Origin: Streptomyces genisteinicus
Lineage (GTDB): Bacteria > Actinomycetota > Actinomycetes > Streptomycetales > Streptomycetaceae
Reading direction: 5' to 3'
Assembly: GCF_014489615.1 (NCBI RefSeq)
Contig: NZ_CP060825.1
Coordinates: forward strand, 7,052,001 to 7,116,000
Length of the DNA: 64,000 nucleotides
Made by a program: the position numbers and the translations under genes. Of the stretch, positions 58,555 to 64,000 are shown in pieces. Each line of letters starts with the position of its first letter. The stretch's first letter is position 1. Under the pieces are notes generated by a model. The model saw nothing but the letters and a program-made list of their open reading frames with translations, did no database searches and had not been told where the DNA came from.

Positions 58555-60192
58555 ATGCGCGACCGCGCCCAGCTCAGCCTGCACTCCGTCAGCACCTCCT
58601 ACGGCGTCCGCCCGGTGCTCGACCGCGTCACCTTCGCCGTCCGGCCCGGCGAGCGGGCCGCCGTCGTCGGCGAGAACGGCTCCGGCAAGTCCACCCTCCT
58701 GCGCCTCGTCGCCGGCGTCCGGGCCCCGGACGCCGGAGAGATCACCGTCCGCTTCCCCGGCGCCACGGCCCACCTCGCCCAGACACTCGCCGAGACCTTC
58801 GGCGTGGGCCCCGACGACACCGTCCAGGACACCGTCGACGCCGCACTCGCCGAACTGCGCTCCCTCGAAGCCCGGTTGCGCGAGGCGGAGGGACACCTCG
58901 CCGGCGCCGGCCCCGACGCGGGAGCCGGGCAACTCGCCGACTACGGCGACCTGCTGGAACGCTTCGAGGAACGCGGCGGCTACCGCGCCGACGCGGACGT
59001 CGACGCCGCCCTGCACGGACTCGGCCTCGGACACGTCGGCCGCGACCGCCCCGTCGGCACCCTCTCCGGCGGGGAGCAGTCCCGGCTCGCGCTGGCCTGC
59101 GTCCTCGCCTCGGGAGCCGAACTGCTGCTCCTCGACGAGCCGACGAACCACCTCGACCGGGACGCCGTCCGCTGGCTCCGGGACCGGCTGCGCGCACACC
59201 GGGGCACCGTGCTCGCGGTCACCCACGACCGGGAGTTCCTGGAGTCCGTGGCGACCACCGTGCTGGAGGTCGACCGCGACACCCGCTCGGTCGGGCGCTA
59301 CGGCGACGGCTGGAGCGGCTACCGGGCCGCGAAGGCCGCCGAACGCCGCCGCCGTGCGCAGGAGCACCAGGAGTGGCTGGACGAACTCGCCCGCACCGAG
59401 GAACTGGTGGCGGCCGCCGGGCAGCGGCTCGCCGGCACGGGCGGGGACCCCCGCCAGGGCTTCGGCAAGCACCGCCGCTCGCACGAGAACAAGCTCTCCG
59501 GCCAGGTCCGCGCCGCCCGGGTGCGGCTGGAGCAGCTGCGCGGGGAACCGGTGGCGGCCCCGCCCGAACCACTGCGCTTCGGGGCCCTGTTCACCGCGGC
59601 CGGCGCGGCGCCCGGCACCGTGCTCGCCGAACTGACCGGCGTCGAGGTGGGCGACCGCCTCTCGGTGCCGCACCTGCGCGTCGCCATGGGGGACCGGCTG
59701 CTGGTGCACGGCCCCAACGGGGCGGGCAAGACCACGCTGCTGCGGGTGCTCGCCGGCGACCTGCGCCCCGGCACCGGGACCGTGCACCGGACGGCGCGCG
59801 TCGGCCGCCTGCGTCAGGAACTGGACGCCGTGCCCGCGCGGGAGCCGCTGCTCGCGGCGTACGCCCGCGGGCGGGCCGGCCTGCCGGAGGAGTACGCCGA
59901 GGAACTGCTGGCCCTCGGGCTGTTCCGGGCGGAGGACCTGGAGCTCTCCGTCGCGGCCCTGTCCGTGGGGCAGCGGCGGCGGCTGGAGCTGGCCAGGCTG
60001 GTCTCGTTCCCGGCCGACCTGCTGGTGCTGGACGAGCCCACCAACCACCTGGCGCCCGACCTCGTGGAGGAGCTCGAGGCCGCGCTGGCCGGCTTCGCGG
60101 GGGCCGTGGTCGCGGTGTCCCACGACACCCGTTTCCAGCGCCTCTTCCCGGGGGAGCGTCTGGAGCTGCGGGCCGGACGCGTCGCCGGCTGA
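58555..60192 (+). CDS. ABC-F ribosome protection ATPase
   Basis: 545 residues, two fused ATPase domains and no membrane segment. The first domain has Walker A GENGSGKST, signature LSGGEQSR and Walker B LLLLDEPTNHLD; the second GPNGAGKTT, LSVGQRRR and LLVLDEPTNHLAPD. The interdomain linker is helical and Arg-rich (EERRRRAQEHQEW region). Proteins of this class (VarM, VmlR, LmrC relatives) dislodge macrolide, lincosamide or streptogramin drugs from the ribosome. The leader peptide upstream supports an antibiotic-resistance role. Its drug spectrum is not evident. Confidence 0.87.
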   Translation: MRDRAQLSLHSVSTSYGVRPVLDRVTFAVRPGERAAVVGENGSGKSTLLRLVAGVRAPDAGEITVRFPGATAHLAQTLAETFGVGPDDTVQDTVDAALAELRSLEARLREAEGHLAGAGPDAGAGQLADYGDLLERFEERGGYRADADVDAALHGLGLGHVGRDRPVGTLSGGEQSRLALACVLASGAELLLLDEPTNHLDRDAVRWLRDRLRAHRGTVLAVTHDREFLESVATTVLEVDRDTRSVGRYGDGWSGYRAAKAAERRRRAQEHQEWLDELARTEELVAAAGQRLAGTGGDPRQGFGKHRRSHENKLSGQVRAARVRLEQLRGEPVAAPPEPLRFGALFTAAGAAPGTVLAELTGVEVGDRLSVPHLRVAMGDRLLVHGPNGAGKTTLLRVLAGDLRPGTGTVHRTARVGRLRQELDAVPAREPLLAAYARGRAGLPEEYAEELLALGLFRAEDLELSVAALSVGQRRRLELARLVSFPADLLVLDEPTNHLAPDLVEELEAALAGFAGAVVAVSHDTRFQRLFPGERLELRAGRVAG

Positions 60193-60344
60193 CGAGGCCA
60201 CCCCCGCCCCGGACCCTCCGGCCGCCGGCTGCGCCCCCGCCGGCGCCCCCGCCCAGGGCCCTCCCGCCGCCCGCCATGCTGACGAATCGGTCTCGATCCG
60301 GTCCCCGGCTTGGGCGGCGGGGGCGGTGCCGCAATCATGAGCCC

Positions 60345-61463
60345 ATGCACCGTCCGCCACCTCCGGCCAGGCCCCCCGAATGGTTCGTGCCCGACGCGTC
60401 GACCCTGGACGTCGCGCTCGTGTACCCGAGGCAGGGGCCCGCCGGGATCTTCGGCCCCACCTGCCTGACCTGCGCCCGCCTCGCCGCCGACGAGGTCAAC
60501 GCGGCGGGCGGGGTGCTGGGCAGGGAGCTGCGGCTGCTGGAGGTCGACGGGGGAGCGGACCCCCGTACCGTGGCGGCGGAGGTCGGGGCCCTCGTGGACA
60601 CCGGGACGGTGCAGGGCGTCACCGGCTGGCACATCTCCTCGGTCCGCCGGGCCCTCGCCCCGCGCGTCGCGCACCGCGTGCCGTACGTCTACACGGCGCT
60701 GTACGAGGGCGGCGAGCGCACCGAGGGCGTCTTCGTGGCGGGCGAGACGCCGTCCTGGCAGCTGCTGCCCGCGATGCGGCTGCTCGGCGAGGCGCGGGGG
60801 GTACGGCGCTGGTTCACCGTCGGCAACGACTACGTGTGGCCGCGGCAGACCGCCCGCGCCGCGCGCCGCTTCGCGCGCACCGCCCGCGGGCGGGTCTGCG
60901 GCGAGGCGTACCTCCCGCTGGGCACCGACGACTTCGACGACGTGCTGCGCAGGATCGAGCACACCGACGCGGACGCCGTGCTGATGCTCCTGGTCGGCAG
61001 CGACGCCGTGCGCTTCAACCGGGCCTTCGCCGCCCGGGGGCTGGACCAGCGCTCCCTGCGGCTGAGCACCCTGATGGACGAGAACATGCTGCTCGGCAGC
61101 GGCCCCGGGGCCACCGCCGGCCTGTACAGCACCGCCGGGTTCTTCGCGTCGCTCGCCGACGGCAACACGCTGGACTTCCACGGCCGTTACGCCGCCAGGT
61201 TCGGCCTCCAGGCGCCCGTCCCCGGCAGTCTCGGCGAGTCCTGCTACGAGGGGGTGCTGCTGCTCGCGGCCCTCGTCGAAGCGGCCCGCACCCTGGACGT
61301 GTCCGCCATCGGGGCGGCGGCCGGCACCGTCCGCTACGAGGGTCCGCGCGGCGTGCTCGGCCTCGACGGCAGGCACGTCCGCCAGCGGATCTACCTGGCC
61401 GAGGCGGACGGGCTCGACTTCAACGTGCTCGCCCGGCTGAGCGCTCCGCACGAGCTGCGCTGA
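60345..61463 (+). CDS. AmiC/UrtA-like substrate-binding protein without signal peptide
   Basis: 372 residues, type-1 periplasmic-binding fold related to amide/urea receptors (DVALVYPRQGPAGIFGP, DEVNAAGGVLGRELRLLEVDGG, GWHISSVRRALAP). No signal peptide or lipobox is seen: the N-terminus is MHRPPPPARPPEW. So it is probably a cytoplasmic ligand sensor, as AmiC is for AmiR. TTGGGC (60310-60315) and CAATCA (60332-60337) sit at promoter spacing just before the ATG, suggesting a leaderless transcript. Its 3' end overlaps the opposite MarR gene by 44 bp. It probably helps control the urt operon to the right. Confidence 0.78.
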   Translation: MHRPPPPARPPEWFVPDASTLDVALVYPRQGPAGIFGPTCLTCARLAADEVNAAGGVLGRELRLLEVDGGADPRTVAAEVGALVDTGTVQGVTGWHISSVRRALAPRVAHRVPYVYTALYEGGERTEGVFVAGETPSWQLLPAMRLLGEARGVRRWFTVGNDYVWPRQTARAARRFARTARGRVCGEAYLPLGTDDFDDVLRRIEHTDADAVLMLLVGSDAVRFNRAFAARGLDQRSLRLSTLMDENMLLGSGPGATAGLYSTAGFFASLADGNTLDFHGRYAARFGLQAPVPGSLGESCYEGVLLLAALVEAARTLDVSAIGAAAGTVRYEGPRGVLGLDGRHVRQRIYLAEADGLDFNVLARLSAPHELR

Positions 61464-61896
61464 CGCCGTCGCCCCGGTGCAGCGCCGAGGTCAGGCGGTC
61501 CAGCAGCAGGGCGAGCCGCCGGCCGTCTTCGGGATCGAGCAGCGGCTCCCAGGCGCCCCGGTCGGCGCGCACCGCGTCGGCGAGCAGGCGGTGCCGGTCC
61601 GAGCCCCGCGGCGTGAGGTGGGCCAGCACCCGCCGGCGGTCGGCGGGATCGATCCGGCGGAAGACGAGGTTCTGGTCGACGAGCTGATCGACCAGCTTCG
61701 TCAGCGTCGGGGCCGGGAGGAAGGCGTGCTCGGCCAGCGCCGTCATGTGGTGCCCGTCGCCGTCCGCGAGCAGGTCCAGCACCCGCCACGCCTCCACGGT
61801 GCAGTCGTACTCCGCGAGCACGGACTGCACCCGGCGGGCCGCGAGCCGTTCCGCCCGCGTCAGCAGGTCGAGCAGTTCCACGGACCGCCTCGCCAT
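61420..61896 (-). CDS. MarR-family regulator beside urtA
   Basis: 158 residues with a MarR winged helix (ALAEHAFLPAPTLTKLVDQL and IDPADRRRVLAHLT). ATG 61896 has GAGGAG seven bases upstream. The last about 15 codons overlap the end of the convergent AmiC-like gene. It is divergent from urtA across 397 bp that contain ACTTCC/GGAAGT inverted repeats, so it may repress urtA. It may also act with the AmiC-like sensor. Confidence 0.83.
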   Translation of the reverse strand: MARRSVELLDLLTRAERLAARRVQSVLAEYDCTVEAWRVLDLLADGDGHHMTALAEHAFLPAPTLTKLVDQLVDQNLVFRRIDPADRRRVLAHLTPRGSDRHRLLADAVRADRGAWEPLLDPEDGRRLALLLDRLTSALHRGDGVSAARAERSAGRAR

Positions 61897-61982
61897 CGCT
61901 CTCCTCGGTTCGCGTGCGCACGTCCCAGGGCGGGAACGGAAGGAGCCTACCGCCCGGCGACACAGCAGTGGCAAGGGAAATC

Positions 61983-62132
61983 AGGAATCACTTCCTTTCC
62001 ACCGGAAGTATCGAAACGCGTTGCCGACGATCCGTCAAATGCCCTGTGAAGCGCTGTAATACGGCGAAGTTGCGTGCGGGAAAAACTTCCTCTGGAAACT
62101 GTTCTTCAATTGCCCGGAAACCTGCGGGAAAC
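61983..62132. promoter_or_regulatory. urtA upstream region with MarR-like and GlnR-like motifs
   Basis: The 397-bp gap (61897-62293) has no gene. ACTTCC (61990-61995) faces GGAAGT (62004-62009), and ACTTCC-TCT-GGAA recurs at 62085-62097. GGAAAC occurs at 62094, 62116 and 62127, spacings of 22 and 11 bases; GlnR boxes have GAAAC half-sites phased by 11. The first set may bind the MarR protein, the second GlnR, which would fit a urea transporter. Confidence 0.4.
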
Positions 62133-62293
62133 AGTTCGCCCGCAGGCTGTGGACGCACTTCAGCGACCGGCCGGGACGCCACAGCGAAACGGCCGGGCAC
62201 CGTGCGCCGACGCAGCCGCCTCCTGAAGCGCCCTCTTCCCCCATCCCAGCCCCGCCCACTTCGCCACGCCCGCAAGGGCCCAGGAGGTAGTGC

Positions 62294-63547
62294 ATGTCCG
62301 AGTTCATCGTGAGCAGACGCGGCCTGTTGACGGGCGTCGGTGCCCTCGGCGCGACCGCCGCCCTCACCGCGTGCGGCGCGAAGACCGGCAGCGGGACGTC
62401 CACCGGCTCCGGCGCCACGGCGGACACGTCCGGGGACACCGTGAAGGTCGGCCTGCTCAACTCGCTCTCGGGCACCATGGCCATCAGCGAGGTCACCGTC
62501 CGCGACTCGCTGCTCCTGGCCGTGAAGGAGATCAACGCGGCCGGCGGCGTCCTGGGCAAGAAGATCGAGCCCGTCAGCCAGGACGGCGCGTCCGACTGGC
62601 CCACGTTCGCCGAGAAGGCCGAGGCGCTCATCACGGACACCCGGGTCGCCGCCACCTTCGGCTGCTGGACCTCGGCCAGCCGCAAGGCGGTCAAGCCGGT
62701 CTTCGAACGCCACAAGGCCCTGCTGTTCTACCCCGTCCAGTACGAGGGGCTGGAGCAGTCCCCGTACATCTTCTACACGGGCGCCACCACCAACCAGCAG
62801 ATCGTGCCCGCGCTCGACTACCTGAAGAAGCAGGGCCGCACCCGGCTGTACCTGGTCGGCAGCGACTACGTCTTCCCGCGCACCGCCAACAAGATCATCA
62901 GGGCGTACGCGGCGGCCAACGGCATGAAGGTGGTCGGCGAGGACTACGCGCCCCTCGGCTCCACCGAGTTCGGGACCATCGTCAACAAGGTCAAGGACGC
63001 CGGGGCCGACGCCGTCTTCAACACCCTGAACGGCGACAGCAACGTGGCCTTCTTCAAGGAGTACAAGTCCGGCGGCCTCACCGCCCGGAGCCTTCCGGTG
63101 CTGTCCGTCTCCATCGCGGAGGAGGAGGTCAAGAGCATCGGCACCCAGTACCTGGAGGGCCAGCTGACCGCCTGGAACTACTACCAGACCACGCCGGGCG
63201 CCGCGAACACCGGCTTCGTGAAGGCCTACCAGGACGCCTACGGCAAGGACAAGCCGACCAGCGACCCGATGGAGGCGGCCTACGTCTCCGTCCACCTGTG
63301 GAAGCTGATGGTGGAGAAGGCCGGCTCCTTCGACGTCGCCGCGGTGAAGTCCGCCGCGGACGGCATCACCCTCGACGCCCCCGAGGGCAAGGTCACCGTG
63401 GACGGCGCGACCCAGCACGTCCACAAGACGGCCCGCATCGGCAGGATCGGCGCCGACGGCCGCATCACCGAGGTCTGGAACTCCGGCGGGCCCGTCAAGC
63501 CCGACCCCTACCTCAAGGGCTACGACTGGGCCTCCGGCCTCTCCTGA
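62294..63547 (+). CDS. urtA: Urea ABC transporter substrate-binding lipoprotein
   Basis: 417 residues. A twin-arginine-type signal (SRRGLLTGVGALG) ends in a lipobox, LTAC, so it is an exported lipoprotein. The binding fold shows VKVGLLNSLSGTMAIS, NAAGGVLGKKIE, GCWTSASRKAV, YPVQYEGLEQSPYIFYTGA and DAPEGKVTVD, all typical of UrtA. It binds urea or short amides. AGGAGG lies eight bases before ATG 62294. A terminator-like hairpin separates it from urtB, possibly limiting permease expression. Confidence 0.9.
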   Translation: MSEFIVSRRGLLTGVGALGATAALTACGAKTGSGTSTGSGATADTSGDTVKVGLLNSLSGTMAISEVTVRDSLLLAVKEINAAGGVLGKKIEPVSQDGASDWPTFAEKAEALITDTRVAATFGCWTSASRKAVKPVFERHKALLFYPVQYEGLEQSPYIFYTGATTNQQIVPALDYLKKQGRTRLYLVGSDYVFPRTANKIIRAYAAANGMKVVGEDYAPLGSTEFGTIVNKVKDAGADAVFNTLNGDSNVAFFKEYKSGGLTARSLPVLSVSIAEEEVKSIGTQYLEGQLTAWNYYQTTPGAANTGFVKAYQDAYGKDKPTSDPMEAAYVSVHLWKLMVEKAGSFDVAAVKSAADGITLDAPEGKVTVDGATQHVHKTARIGRIGADGRITEVWNSGGPVKPDPYLKGYDWASGLS

Positions 63548-63563
63548 GCCGGGCCCCTCGTGA

Positions 63564-63595
63564 CGGACCGCGGCGGGCCGCCCCGCCGCGGTCCG
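63564..63595 (+). terminator. Hairpin between urtA and urtB
   Basis: Arms 63564-63577 and 63582-63595 pair perfectly (14 bp, loop CCGC). No T-run. It may be a partial terminator or protect the upstream mRNA, allowing more binding protein than permease. Confidence 0.65.
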
Positions 63596-63698
63596 CCCGC
63601 CCGGCCCCGCCCGGTCACACCGCCGGGACGCTCACGCCCCCGCCCGGGGCCGCACCCGACCCGGTACCCGCACCCGCCCGTTCCCCCGGAGCCGCTCC

Positions 63699-64000
63699 AT
63701 GACGGTCGTCCTCAACCAGTCCTTCACCGGCATCAGCATCGGTGCCGTCCTCCTCCTCATCGCGCTCGGCCTCACCCTGACCTTCGGTCAGATGGGCGTG
63801 ATCAACATGGCGCACGGCGAGTTCATGATGGCCGGCGCCTACACCGCCTACCTGCTCCAGCAGGCGATCGGCGACGCCGGCGTCTCCCTCCTCGTCGCCC
63901 TGCCGACGGCCTTCCTGGTCGCCGGGGCCATGGGCGCACTGCTGGAGTGGCTGCTCATCCGGCGCCTGTACACCAGACCGCTGGACACCCTGCTCGTCAC
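63699..64000 (+). CDS. urtB: Urea ABC permease UrtB (partial)
   Basis: The first about 100 residues, cut by the window edge. It starts MTVVLNQSF and shows IALGLTLTFGQMGVINMAHGEFMM, the family's first helices and gate segment, then a second hydrophobic stretch. This is the branched-chain-amino-acid/urea permease type. The gene order urtA-urtB is standard, and urtC, urtD and urtE should follow outside the window. Confidence 0.88.
   Translation, partial: MTVVLNQSFTGISIGAVLLLIALGLTLTFGQMGVINMAHGEFMMAGAYTAYLLQQAIGDAGVSLLVALPTAFLVAGAMGALLEWLLIRRLYTRPLDTLLV

Overview
This window is a high-GC, gene-dense actinobacterial chromosome segment, almost certainly from Streptomyces. The reasons are strong G/C bias at third codon positions, many GTG/TTG starts, ATGA/GTGA stop-start overlaps, long perfect GC-rich terminator hairpins between convergent genes, Tat and lipoprotein signal peptides, and Streptomyces-typical families (DUF6296-like protein, XRE/PNPOx fusion, riboswitch-linked LysM hydrolase). 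I see no tRNA, rRNA, insertion sequence, phage module or CRISPR array.

Layout. 0-7.9 kb: a small catabolic unit (aspartate-dehydrogenase-like protein, two-domain extradiol dioxygenase, aldehyde dehydrogenase), divergent from an MFS transporter with repeated operator-like motifs between them. Then a TetR-MarR fusion regulator with its own palindromic operator and an XdhC maturation protein. 8.1-12.8 kb: a three-subunit molybdenum hydroxylase of the CoxL form-II type with a CoxG-like membrane protein. 12.9-14 kb: a MarR regulator and a BCP peroxiredoxin. 14-22.7 kb: a carbohydrate region (orphan sugar-binding lipoprotein, giant secreted propeller/CBM/DUF1080 protein, GH109-like Tat oxidoreductase, NEW3 secreted protein, SIS sugar isomerase). 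22.8-28.4 kb: PhoD with a PHO-box-like repeat, phosphoglucomutase, quinone reductase, TerB-like protein. 28.6-35.4 kb: a stress/dormancy-like island (universal stress protein, HAD phosphoglucomutase, GH65 phosphorylase, CBS-BON protein, XRE/PNPOx protein).

35.4-43 kb: a ydaO-type c-di-AMP riboswitch before a LysM/transglycosylase gene, a CE7 esterase, a secreted GH5 cellulase, a peptidase-like hydrolase, a PIG-L deacetylase and an XRE-cupin regulator with a perfect palindrome in front of it. 43.2-46.5 kb: a quinone reductase plus two acyl-CoA dehydrogenases as one coupled operon. 46.6-51.7 kb: a five-gene nikABCDE-type ABC importer preceded by a Nur-box-like site. 51.8-54.3 kb: a dienelactone-hydrolase-like protein lacking its cysteine, a secreted phosphodiesterase-like protein, a small membrane protein and a DUF779 protein. 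54.4-56.6 kb: a T4-like RNA repair pair (RNA ligase and kinase-phosphatase). 56.8-60.2 kb: a long GAPDH and an ABC-F ribosome protection protein with a probable leader peptide. 60.3 kb to the end: an AmiC-like sensor, a MarR regulator, urtA and the start of urtB, cut by the window edge.

The most noteworthy observations are the TetR-MarR fusion and its operator, the RNA repair pair, the leaderless leader peptide before the ABC-F gene, the mini-ORF coupled to the CBS-BON gene, the Nur-like site that identifies the ABC operon as nickel uptake, and the 32-bp palindrome before the XRE-cupin gene. Assignments rest on motifs read by eye; no database search was run.
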